NCBI GenBank assembly: GCA_033297075.1
Contig: MU858062.1
Location: 124,001 to 188,000, forward strand
Reading direction: 5' to 3'
Length of the DNA stretch: 64,000 nt
Source: Rhypophila decipiens
Lineage: Eukaryota > Ascomycota > Sordariomycetes > Sordariales > Naviculisporaceae
Shown here: piece by piece, positions 11,417-20,605 of the stretch
How positions within the stretch are numbered: the stretch's first letter is position 1
Layout: each line of letters starts with the position of its first letter
The notes under the pieces: generated by a model
Seen by the model: the letters and a program-made list of their open reading frames with translations, nothing else
Told to the model about the DNA's origin: nothing
The model's database searches: none
Program-made: the position numbers and the translations under genes

Positions 11417-12981
11417 CTATTCCCAAACCGCAATCCCATCATGCGAAACAACAGTCTTGCGCCTCAGAATCTCATTGACAACCGGCGCGACACCCTGCCG
11501 TCCCTCGCACTGGGTCAAGAAGTGATTCATGACCTGGTCCCTACTATGAATACCCTCGTTCACATAGGCCTCGACCTGGGCCTCGGTAGGCGCACCGATC
11601 CCCTCGTACGGATACTTGAAGTAATCCACCTCGTTGAGCAGCTTCAGCGGGGGAACCTCGTTCGGTGACGCAATGCTAAAGTAGCTGTTGGCAATGTCGT
11701 CCTCGGGGTCGATGTCGTCCAGCGATTCAGGCTTCCAGTTGGGGGCTCTCTTCTCGATCAGACGAGCCGTCACGCCCTCGGTGAAGTCGTGGCCCTTCAT
11801 GAACTTGGCTGCCATTTGGTGCTCGCGCTGAAAGGTCTGCGCGATGGACCACCCTTTGCCGATGCGCATCTGGCGGAGGGTTACGTGGACCGAGGTTGGG
11901 GAGCGTTCGTAGAGGGTTTTGAGCGTCTCTTGGGCCCAGGCCTCGGTGGGTCCCTTTTCCGCCTTGAGAGCGAGGATGATGCTCGACACGCTGTCGTGGC
12001 TGAAGCACCGGTCGATGGCCTTTCGCAGCTCGCCGCCGAGCAGGATGGGCTGGTCATGCGGCAGACCGGTGCAGAATTCCTCGATGGTGGCGCTGATCTT
12101 GGCGTATCTCTGGGGCAGGGTCTCGTGATCCTTGAATCGAAGCTCGGCGAGGCGGGATTCTAGTTGGGGGAGGCTGGACGAGTGAAGGTAGTGCGAGGCG
12201 ATGCCCGAGTAGAATACGTTGGCGCCCGTGAGTCTGGAGCTCGTGAGGGCGAGGTAGGTGCCTGTGGCGCCGGGCATCCTGGGGAGGAAGAACGAACCGC
12301 CGACGTCGGGGAAGAGGCCGATGGTGGTCTCGGGCATGGCAAACACTGTGCGCTCGGTCGCGATCCTAAACGGGGCGTGAACGCTGAGCCCGACTCCGCC
12401 GCCCATGGTGATACCATCCATAAACGCAATATAAGGCTTGTTGTACGTGGCGATGAGGTGATCGAGCTTGTATTCGAGGGCGAAGTATTCTGTCGCCTTC
12501 CGGGGTCCATTCGGGTCCGTCTTGTTCATCTTGGCGAGCTCTGCGACATCACCACCGGCGCAGAACGCCTTTTCCCCAGCGCCTTTCATAACGATGATGT
12601 TGGCCATGTCCGACTTGCTCCATTCGAGAAGCCGGGGCCCGATTTTCCGAATCATGGAGCCATTGAGGGCATTGAGCTTCTTGGGGCGGTTGAGCTCGAT
12701 CGAGCGCAGTCCGTACAGGCTGTTGAAGAGGACATCTTCGGGCTCGTCGCCTGGTTTTTCTCTGAAGACGGCTTTCGACGACATCTGTAGAAAGGTTAGG
12801 TCAGCATATCTTTATCGCAGTAATATGGTAATCAGCCAAGCTGCAGGTCATCCTTTACCTCTGCTCGTCTAGGGACCTGCTGGCCCTGCAGCTGGAGTTT
12901 GGCTCTGAGAGGCATCGCAAGAGTTGGTCGACATCCACGGCACACAAATGATGATGCAGCCGGGAGGGCGCGGCTTGCCAT
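11417..12981 (-). CDS. 3-hydroxyisobutyryl-CoA hydrolase, mitochondrial
   Basis: Exon 1 (12981-12859, 41 codons) and exon 2 (12784-11417) are joined across a 74-nt GTAAAG...CAG intron, giving 496 aa. Exon 1 encodes an Arg/Ala-rich leader with no acidic residue until its last codon (MASRALPAASSFVCRGCRP), a mitochondrial presequence. The body is a crotonase fold: FCAGGDV near 115-121 (oxyanion hole), GITMGGGVG near 165-173, and MPETTIGLFPDVGG near 191-204 with the Glu and Asp typical of this hydrolase subgroup rather than of enoyl-CoA hydratases. The enzyme releases free 3-hydroxyisobutyrate in valine catabolism. Length and the long C-terminal region match HIBCH/Ehd3. It is divergent from the Phe-tRNA synthetase gene across about 440 bp. 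Confidence 0.9.
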
Positions 12982-13417
12982 GGTCTGGGGAAACATCAAA
13001 CCGTCTTATACTAAAACTCCCTTGACCTGCAGACCATCTCCTTTGTGCCGAGAATCCCAAGATACGGGGTAGACCTCCTCTCTCGATCGGTCAACTGTCA
13101 ACCGGACCTAGGCTCTTGATCGCAAAATTCCGTTGCTGCGCAGACAAACGCTCTGTGATTCGCCAGCTGCTGTAGTGCCCGGGAAAACGCTTCCACAGGC
13201 CCATACGGAGCGCTGGAATTAGAGCTGGAGCTAGAGCTGCGGGTCCCGGCGCCGTTGGTTAACTTATTGGGTACCAGAGGGCCCGTGCTTAGACCCCTGT
13301 CGAAAATTCCCACCACCTGTCATCGGAGCCCCTCTGCCCCTCCATGCCACTGAGTCAACTTCAACAAGGCAGCGATCACACTTTGAACCACGCTACCCAG
13401 CGCATCACACAGAAGTC
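12982..13417. promoter_or_regulatory. Shared divergent promoter region (HIBCH and FRS2)
   Basis: A 436-bp head-to-head gap between the two start codons. Transcription start signals for both genes should lie here by position. I can point to no specific factor site with confidence. Confidence 0.4.
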
Positions 13418-15284
13418 ATGGCGCCTCTTACGACCGAGGATCTAATTCCTCAGATACTTCAAGCATTGTCCTCCAATGCTGACCCGATTCAGTCAAATGT
13501 GGTCTTTCCCCAGCAACCCTTCGAGTCCCTCAAGGCGTCTCTCGACAGGTTGTCCTCGCGGTCGATGGTGACCTATGAGCAAGTCGAACGAGAGGAGGCG
13601 CTCCTGGAGCCGGAGGCAGAGACCATTGTCAGCCATGGCAGTCACGAAGCCCGTGTGTTCGAGGCGGTACGGAAAGCCATGAGCGGCCTGTCCATTCAAG
13701 AGCTCGAGAAGGAGGTCGGCGACAAGACGGTGACCAAGCTCGGGTCCGGCAAGGCTTTCAAGGAGAAGTGGATCAAGAAGGACGGGAACAGCATTGTTGC
13801 GCTGGTCGACTCGATCAACGATGTCACCAGAGACCAACTCCGTACCATCCAAGAGAAGCGAACCCACGAGCCCAAGATCCTCGCCGACCTCAAAAAGCGA
13901 AAACTGCTCAAGATGCAGAAAATCATCTCGTTCAAGATCGGAAAGGGACCCAAGTTTGCGCTGGAATTGGTAAAGGAGGAGACCGACCTGACGGCCGAGA
14001 TGCTGGCATCCGGCTCGTGGAAGACGGCCACTTTCAAGCCCTACAACTTCAAGGCTCTCGGTGCGGAACAAAACGCAGGTGCTTTGCATCCTCTGAACAA
14101 GGTCCGACACGAATTCAGACAAATCTTCTTTGAGATGGGCTTCACGGAGATGCCCACGAACCAGTTCGTCGAATCTGGCTTCTGGAACTTCGACGCTCTT
14201 TTCGTCCCACAGCAACATCCAGCGCGTGATCTCCAGGATACCTTCTATATCAGCGACCCGAAAACAGCCGGTCGGCCCAGAGCTGTCGATCCTGAGGACA
14301 AACGCGACTACGACGAGTACCTTGAGAACGTAAAACAAGTTCATCAGAATGGAAAGTTTGGCTCCATCGGCTACAGATACCCTTGGGCCGAGGAGGAGTC
14401 ACTTAGGTTGGTGACGGCAGCCCTCAAGCGCAATGTGTCCATGACGATTGACTTTGTTTAGACTCGTCCTGCGAACACACACAACTTCGGTATCTGCTGC
14501 CATGCTCCATAAGCTCGCGCTGAAGAGTGTCAACGGTCGTGTCCCGCCAGCGAGATACTTTTCGATCGACCGAGTCTTCAGGTAAGAATGCCCATTGGCC
14601 TTTTGGGCCGCTCTTGCGCTAACCGATATGGACAGAAATGAGACAGTCGACGCAACCCACTTGTGCGAGTTCCATCAAGTCGAAGGTGTCATTGCCGACT
14701 ACGACCTGTAAGCTAACCCTCCCTAAGACTGTATCTTCTAAGAGGAGAGAATAGTTCTAGAGCCAAGTAGACTTTTCTGCTGGCCGAACGAGGTCAAGTG
14801 CACGGGAAATCTGGGCCTACTCGGCTCCTTTCCTGCAATTCCTCGCGGCCACTAGGCCTACTTGGCTCTAGGAATATTCTCTCCTTTCTTAGTAGATACG
14901 GCAACCCCCTAACTAAGCTAACCCCCCTTTAGGACGTTAGGTGGGTTGATGGAGTTTATGGACCAATTCTTCGGTAAAATGGGCGTTACAAATTTGATGT
15001 ACAAGCCAGCGTACAACCCCTACACTGAGCCCAGCATGGAGATCTTCTCCTACCACGAGGGTCTCGGCAAACTCATTGAGATCGGCAACAGCGGTATGTT
15101 CCGGCCCGAGATGCTTGAACCTATGGGTCTGCCCAAGGACCTCAAGGTCTTTGGCTTCGGCTTGAGTCTGGAGAGACCGACGATGATTAAGTATGGCATT
15201 TCTAATATACGCGAGCTTCTTGGTCACGGCGTCGATTTGATGGCAATTCAAAGAAATCCGGCAGTGCGGCTGGACAAGAATTAG
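13418..15284 (+). CDS. FRS2: Phenylalanine-tRNA ligase alpha subunit, cytosolic
   Basis: Four exons: 13418-14406, 14462-14581, 14636-14707 and 14933-15284, giving 510 aa. Every junction restores conserved sequence ([38 protein letters not shown]). The N-terminal third is the helical tRNA-binding region. The catalytic class II core follows: [20 protein letters not shown] (motif 2) and [16 protein letters not shown] (motif 3). It forms an alpha2-beta2 enzyme with FRS1 that charges tRNA-Phe in the cytosol. Introns 1 and 2 are ordinary (55 and 54 nt). Intron 3 is 225 nt and consists mostly of a foldback element, listed separately. Intron 1 uses an AG/GTTGGT donor, read from protein conservation. 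Confidence 0.95.
14709..14924. repeat. Direct repeat TAAGCTAACCC flanking the foldback
   Basis: Identical 11-mers lie at 14709-14719 and 14914-14924. The left copy starts one base into the intron and is part of the donor (G/TAAGCT). The right copy holds the likely branch site CTAAC just before the CCCCCTTTAG acceptor. They lie 11 and 14 nt outside the inverted arms, so they are not a flush target duplication of the arms as I drew them. They could instead be the true ends of a larger inserted unit. Confidence 0.6.
14731..14899. mobile_element. Foldback (MITE/introner-like) element inside FRS2 intron 3
   Basis: Left arm 14731-14770 and right arm 14858-14899 are inverted copies. The left arm reads GTATCTTCTAAGA then GGAGAGAATA then CTAGAGCCAAGTAG. 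The reverse complement of the right arm reads GTATCTACTAAGA, AA, GGAGAGAATA, then CTAGAGCCAAGTAG. By eye about 37 of 40 positions pair, with one 2-nt gap. The 87-nt loop contains a partial third copy of the arm's inner end near 14815-14829. It has no coding capacity. The element makes up 169 of the intron's 225 nt, so it sets the length of this otherwise short-intron gene. It may be a non-autonomous DNA transposon or an introner. In the pre-mRNA the arms would pair and bring donor and acceptor together. Confidence 0.75.
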
Positions 15285-15886
15285 AATAGATAACAGGGCG
15301 GTAAAAAAGAGGAAGCGAATACAGGTAACATCTCGTTGGGGGAGGCAAATATGACTGTATTCCGAGATTTAGAGACGCTTCAACCTGGAGACCCAGATAC
15401 CCTGACTTGAACTACCGTAGTTTACGAGAATATCATCATGGCTGCGCAATTGAAGCGACAAAATCCACAACGTTAAAGTCCTTTATGTTTGTGTACCCCT
15501 GAGCGTTGCTAGGACCGTCAGGGGGGGATTTCAGCCTCATTTACCGTTTCCACGTCAAAGTGGCAGCTCCCCGTTGCATCCAATGGCTGCACAGGACTCA
15601 CACAGAGTCCCCACTTTTAAAAGCTTGTTCAAAGTCGCGACTGGCACCAGCCACACGCGCTTCGACAGCTAAACTTCAGCAGTGGCCAAGCTACCTTCTG
15701 AGCGCATACAATCCGTCCATCCCACATTCAACCCTCCACAACAACACGGCGGCGCAATCGATCGCGAAACCAATTTACGAATACCTTTCGAATCTTTCCG
15801 ATTTTGGAAAAAGCACTTTCCAATTTCACCGTCAAGAGCATCAAAAATCCAGAGCGAAGCGAGGCGCACTTTCTTCACAGCAAACC
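15285..15886. other. Intergenic region upstream of SmD2
   Basis: About 600 bp between the FRS2 stop and the SmD2 start on the same strand. An open frame runs through 15506-15886 into the first SmD2 exon, but its residues are not conserved SmD2 sequence and the family starts at the ATG at 15887. Expected content is the FRS2 3' end plus the SmD2 promoter. Confidence 0.35.
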
Positions 15887-16503
15887 ATGGCCGAACCAAA
15901 GATTCAAGAACTTCTCACCAGACCTCGCAATGAGTTGACGTACGTACATTCATTTTCTTTCTCCCCCGGCGTCGCAGAAGATCAAAAGTGTCTAATAGTA
16001 GTTGTTGAAAAAAAAAACAGCGAGTACGAAGTATCCATGCTAGAACAGCACGAGTTCTCGGCCGGACCGCTCTCGATCCTCCAGACGGCGGTGCGAAGCC
16101 ACTCGCAGGTTCTGATATCCATCCGAAACGGGCGCAAGATTCTGGCCCGCGTCAAGGCGTTTGACCGCCACATGAACATGGTGCTGGAGAACGTCAAGGA
16201 GATGTGGACTGATACGCCGCGCACGGCGGACGGCAAGAAGGGCAAGCCGGTGAATAAGGATCGGTTTATTAGCAAGATGTGGGTTTCTTTTTTTTTTCTT
16301 TTTGGTTTTCTTTTTCATGCCTGGCGATTTTTTCTTCTTCTGGGCGGTTCGTTTTGCTTTGGCTCTGGCTTGGGTGGTATTTTTCCCGCTTTGTTTGGGT
16401 CCCTGATCCTCTGCTTTATTCTGAAGGAGGAAACGGTGCTAACATGGCGCTCAATTACAGGTTCCTGAGAGGAGACTCGGTCATTCTGGTCCTTCTAGCA
16501 TAA
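15887..16503 (+). CDS. SMD2: Small nuclear ribonucleoprotein Sm D2
   Basis: Three exons: 15887-15939, 16021-16278 and 16461-16503, giving 117 aa, the normal length for SmD2. The residues around both introns reconstruct the family exactly: [19 protein letters not shown] and [18 protein letters not shown]. The two Sm motifs are visible ([19 protein letters not shown] with [20 protein letters not shown], then [13 protein letters not shown]). SmD2 is part of the seven-member ring on U1, U2, U4 and U5 snRNAs. Intron 2 uses a less common AT/GTGGGT donor and is T-rich over its first 150 nt. The last coding exon is only 43 nt. Confidence 0.95.
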
Positions 16504-17110
16504 ACATGGCACAACAGCTGCCTGCGACCAAAATCTTCAGGGCAGGGTACGGAAATGGTTATCCGTCAGGATCTGGGCAGTCAGGATAAACTGGGATGAC
16601 TATGGAGGCGTCAACTAGCCAGCCTGCCATCAAACCCATAAAAAGTGCAGCATACGGGCAAGGCATGTTGGAGGACTCACCGCCTCTTTGCTGGACCATC
16701 GCCTGCCCTTGCCCCATTTCTACAAAACGTAAGACATGGCGAAAATATGGCATCATGCTTTATAAAGGATAATCTAACAAGATTATAGAGAAGAAGGATG
16801 GACATTGGTTTTATGTGGAGAGGAAAATGTATTTGGGTTGGTTCACTATCACAATCAAAGCTGGCGTTCGGTTTGTATGGCATCAGGGCTTTTTCTTTCT
16901 TCTCTTTATTTTCAGCTACCTATTACTTTGTTCGAGGGTCATGATCGACTAGGCAAAGACAACAAGAAAAATACCCCATAAACGTGTCTCGTTTACGACA
17001 CTGTCCCTGTCGGTCGTTTGTTCATTCTGCCCTGCGTTTCCAACCTAACTTGCTATTCCGAGCTCCTGTAATAAACTCTAAGCGACCAAACCCATCTGGC
17101 CCCAACAAAA
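16504..17110. other. Convergent 3' intergenic gap
   Basis: About 600 bp between the stops of SmD2 (plus) and dihydroxyacetone kinase (minus). AT-rich with T-runs near 16880-16910. I see no gene or repeat. Confidence 0.35.
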
Positions 17111-19142
17111 TCAAATAGCCTCCCAATCATCATCCTTCTCTTTCTCCGCCGGAGGGGTCGAAAACCCCTCCTCGGTCTCATCATCCATCTTATCGTCGTC
17201 CCCTTTCTCTTGCTGCAGCGGAGCCGAACTTGCCTCCTCAATCTTCACGCCCGCCAGTCCCAGAAAGAAACTCGCCAATCCCCAAGCCCCAGGGTCAGGT
17301 ACAGTTTCGAACCCGTCACCACCAACATACACGGTCCTCCCAAGACTAGCCTTCATCCCTTTAGTCTTGTCCGCACCAGCTTTAGCTGCCAACGCAGCTT
17401 TCTCTATATCCCCTGTTTCCTCGAGCGTCTCGACAAACGGGCATAACGCGTCCACGAGGGTGCGATCCCCGGGTCGAGCGGGGGTATACTTTGACAAGGA
17501 GTCACAGCTTTTTCTGAGAGTTTGGGCCCAGATCTTTGGGGATGCTTGTGTTTTCCCTTCTTCTCCACCAACGGCAGATTTAAGTGCTGCGACGAGGGAG
17601 TTGAGGAATATTGCGTACAAGGCGCCTGATGTTCCGTCCATGTTGTTCTCTACTACTGGCACGATGCGGGATACGTCGGACACTACGTCGCCGGTCAAGG
17701 GGGTTGTTGAGAGGTGTTTTAGGATTGCTGTTTTTGTCAGTCGAGTGCTCTTCTGGTTGATAGTTGGAGAAAAGAGACATACCTTGAGCTCCTCGCGTCA
17801 ACCCAATCCCGCAATCCCCATCTCCAACGACGGTATCATACCTCGTCACTTCAGGCTCAACTTGTACAACCCTCTTCAGCCCATACTCAAGCCTCTCCTG
17901 CGCAGCCTTTGAATCCTCAAACTCAAGCCCACTCGTCCTAGTAGTCTCTTCTACATCCCCCAACGACGAGCTATCCTCCCTCGTAGCCATATTCTTCTCC
18001 TCCCAAGCTAACTTGGAGATCGGCGCAGCCCATCCGACACATTCCGCCGGAAAATCCAGTAAATCGACCATCCCCGGCCCGCCAATATCAGTATTCACCA
18101 CGTTCAACAAGGTTATACTGAACCCATTACCATTCAAACTAGTCATGTACGTCCCACTCAGAATCCTGACCGGGCGGATATTCCAGTTTTCCTTCAGTTG
18201 GTCCACTACTTCTGTGACGATTCCTCCCATTTCCAAGGGGGATACCCCGCCTAGGTTGTTTACCAGCAGAACGACCTCGTTCGAGTTGACGGTGACGAAG
18301 GCTCGGTCTTTGTCGGACATGTCGAGGAGCTGGGATAACATCTTCTTTACCAAGTTGGGTAATTTAACGCCTCCCTCTTCGCTCTGAATTGAGGAGCCAG
18401 GCTCGTTGTGGATCCCCATGCCGATTTCCACCTCGTCCTGGCCTAAAAAACTCCCCTCGGTATCATCATTCTGAGTGATCTTGCTGCGGCCAGGGACGTG
18501 GACATGCCCAAGGCTAGCGCCCACACTGACAAGATTGTCGGCAACCAATCTCGCAACCTTGGTCACGTCTGCAAGTCCGTATCCTTGGGCGGCGAGGGCC
18601 CCGGTGATTTTATGAACCAGCACCGTGCCTGCTATCCCTCTTCGCCCGACTTTCCCGGATTTAGTGCGCCCAACGCCGACGTCATCTCCTACGATAACCA
18701 TTTCGACGGGGATACCGGTCGCCGCCGCCCGTGCCTTTTCGACTGCCACGCCAAAGTTGAGCACGTCGCCCGTGTAGTTCATTACTGTTACCAGGACACC
18801 ACCACCACTGTCTTTTTCCTTGCTGCTGGAAGCATGGTCGACGCGGGACATGATAGCAACGCGGACTTGCTCAGCCGACGGGGAGGCGAAGATCGTGCCT
18901 GACACGGCGGCGTCGAGGAGGCCGGGGCCGACCATGGCTGCGAAGGAGGGTTCATGGCCTGATCCGCCGCCCGAGATTATTGACACTTTTTTGTTGGGCT
19001 GGCTGCTACTATTTTGGGTTGGACGGCGGTAGATTATCTTGTGCTCTGGGTCGAGGGCTACTAGGGGGTTGGTGAGCGTTATTGAGCGGAGGGCCGAGTT
19101 CACTAGGTGGGTTGGGTCGTTTAGGAAGTGTTTGGTTGACAT
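17111..19142 (-). CDS. DAK1: Dihydroxyacetone (glycerone) kinase
   Basis: Exons 19142-17783 and 17727-17111 are joined across a 55-nt GTATGT...CAG intron at RGAQ/AILKHL, giving 658 aa. The enzyme phosphorylates dihydroxyacetone with ATP, in glycerol catabolism and dihydroxyacetone detoxification, in the cytosol. The DhaK-type N-terminal domain shows GGGSGHEP at 58-65 and EIGMGIHNEPG with His245, the residue that binds substrate covalently as a hemiaminal. The DhaL-type ATP domain begins near 430 with DTVVGDGDCGIGLTRGAQ and later NMDGTSGALYAIF. It is slightly longer than the yeast enzymes (about 590 aa) owing to acidic inserts near residue 400 and at the C-terminus (KGDDDKMDDETEE). Catalytic residues appear intact. 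Confidence 0.93.
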
Positions 19143-20067
19143 TTTGTCTTTTCTTTTCTTCAGCAGTCCTTGGTTTGCGATATTTGTTTGGTTTGGTTGC
19201 CGGGAGAAGAAAAGGGGCGTGGGTAAGTCTCGAGATGTAGGTTGGTGAACGAGGTTTGAATTGGGTTGAGGGAGTGATATGAGATTTACTGGTTGAGACT
19301 GTTTATTAAGAGCGTGTGTGTGTAAGAGGCGTGTAATGTGTTAATGATGAGTACCGAATGGTCGAGGTTGAGCCGGCCGGGCAGGTTATTTCCAGAGGGT
19401 GAGAATGAAGGAAGGAGCCACCACCGCGATTGGAATTGATTCGAATAAAAAAGACGCGGTAAAATTGTTTCTGGTTTCAAGTATGTGTTAAGATTGTCAA
19501 TGAGTATGTGATTGAATGTGTTGTTCGAGCAAGGTGTCAATGACGGCGTAAAGGAGGATCGCGCAGTCGAGGAAGCTCTCATAGGCGGGCCGGGAGTGAC
19601 AAAGATACGAAAGCGACGTAGGCTTGATACTTGTTCAAGAAACGATTTGATCAAAATTGATTCTTTGGATTGATCGAAGAATCATCAGTTGGAAGGTGGA
19701 TTTGATTGAAGAAATATCAGGTGAGGTAAATGTTCAGGTTAGCAGTAGCTCTCATGTAAGTGACATAGCGGAGCCAAGTAGGTAAGTATAAAATAGAGGG
19801 GCAACCTCGACCTTGCTTTCAGAGACTGCCGACCAGCGAATGGGAACATGTCATTGTACACCCTACACAATTATGTCCGATGGCAGGCCAGCTGCTTTAA
19901 CTTGTACCGTCATGTCATGAGCGATATGAATACCTGCCGGCCGGTATGTAGCTGTTTGGATGGTGACGGAACTCGGCGGCCATGTTCAAGGTGGGGTCGT
20001 CAAGTTCATGGCCCCTTTCGGCTAACATGATCCGTTGTTTTTTTATGAAGCCACTACAAAACGCAAC
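19143..20067. other. Upstream region of dihydroxyacetone kinase
   Basis: This gap separates the kinase start from the transposon-bearing repeat. A 122-codon minus frame at 19286-19654 has no domain and sits where a 5' leader is expected. I see no RNA gene. Confidence 0.3.
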
Positions 20068-20098
20068 GTATTCATTGTACAAGTAGGCAATTACCTTA

Positions 20099-20462
20099 GG
20101 CGCCTAATATACAGGCACCAGTCCTCTCATATACGGGTACCAGTCTTCGTATTTTCTTTTTGGAATAGAGGCTTTAACTGGCTACTATAGAGGCTTTGAC
20201 TAGTTAGAATAAAGGCCTTAACTGGCTAGAATAAAGGCCTTAACTGGCTAGAATAAAGGCCTTAACTGGCTAGAATAAAGGCCCTATGTAGTTGGAATAA
20301 ATGCCTTGACCGGCTCGAATAAATACCTTAACTGGCTCGAATAAATGTTCTAACTGGCTTGAATAAATGCCTTGACTGGCTTGAATAAAGGCCTTTGGTC
20401 TGGAAAGTCAAATTGGACTGGTGCCTGTATATGATAGTAGTGGTGCCTGAATATTAGGCGCC
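20099..20462. mobile_element. 364-bp non-autonomous DNA transposon (MITE) with 8-bp target duplication
   Basis: The ends are inverted copies: GGCGCCTAATATACAGGCACC inward from 20099, and from 20462 inward on the minus strand the same sequence with one difference (T for A at position 13). Inverted similarity continues weakly to about 50 bp, with a second CAGGCACCAGTC-type block at 20413-20426. TTACCTTA lies directly on both sides (20091-20098 and 20463-20470). The unoccupied relative at 27059-27066 has this 8-mer once, on the opposite strand. It has no coding capacity, and the core is a 22-bp minisatellite. An 8-bp duplication with short terminal inverted repeats is typical of hAT-group elements, but the end sequence alone does not prove the superfamily. 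Confidence 0.88.
20171..20390 (+). repeat. Minisatellite: 10 units of 22 bp
   Basis: Ten consecutive 22-bp units with consensus GCCTTAACTGGCTAGAATAA plus AG/AT, followed by a partial unit to 20400. Three central units are identical (about 20215-20280). Outer units differ at several positions, the usual pattern of an array growing from its middle. The array fills most of the space between the element's inverted ends and contains no open frame. Confidence 0.92.
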
Positions 20463-20605
20463 TTACCTTATTATAACACATGTCCGATATGTAAAGCAGT
20501 AATCTTTAACCCCTCAGCCTATCTCGCTGCTCCCTTTACTCCTTGACAACCTCCTTTCATTCTCTTAACAGCCTTGGCTTCACTCCATCAACGACCTTCT
20601 CTTCA

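Larger units (their letters stand above)
20068..20503 (-). repeat. 64-bp dispersed repeat, split by an inserted element
   Basis: The left part (20068-20098) and right part (20471-20503) together form, on the minus strand, a near copy of 27026-27089. Matching blocks include CTTTACATATCGGACATG and TGTTATAATAAGGTAA, then TGCCTA-TTGTACA-TGAATAC. By eye only about four positions differ. The join falls exactly at the inserted element and its target duplication. The identity of the 64-bp repeat is unknown. It could be a fragment of an older mobile element. Confidence 0.85.

Noticed and set aside
12164..12790. 208-codon frame antisense to the HIBCH gene
   Set aside because: Shadow of the strongly coding minus strand. 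Its residues show no family, while the minus strand encodes a complete enzyme.
13493..14344. 283-codon frame antisense to FRS2 exon 1
   Set aside because: Mirror of a conserved coding exon. Leu/Glu/Val-rich composition is typical of antisense frames.
19286..19654. 122-codon minus frame upstream of dihydroxyacetone kinase
   Set aside because: No domain, and it sits where the kinase leader and promoter are expected.
19769..19782. GAGCCAAGTAG near 19.77 kb, identical to the inner end of the FRS2 intron arm
   Set aside because: Only 11 bp match and no second arm is nearby. Most likely chance.
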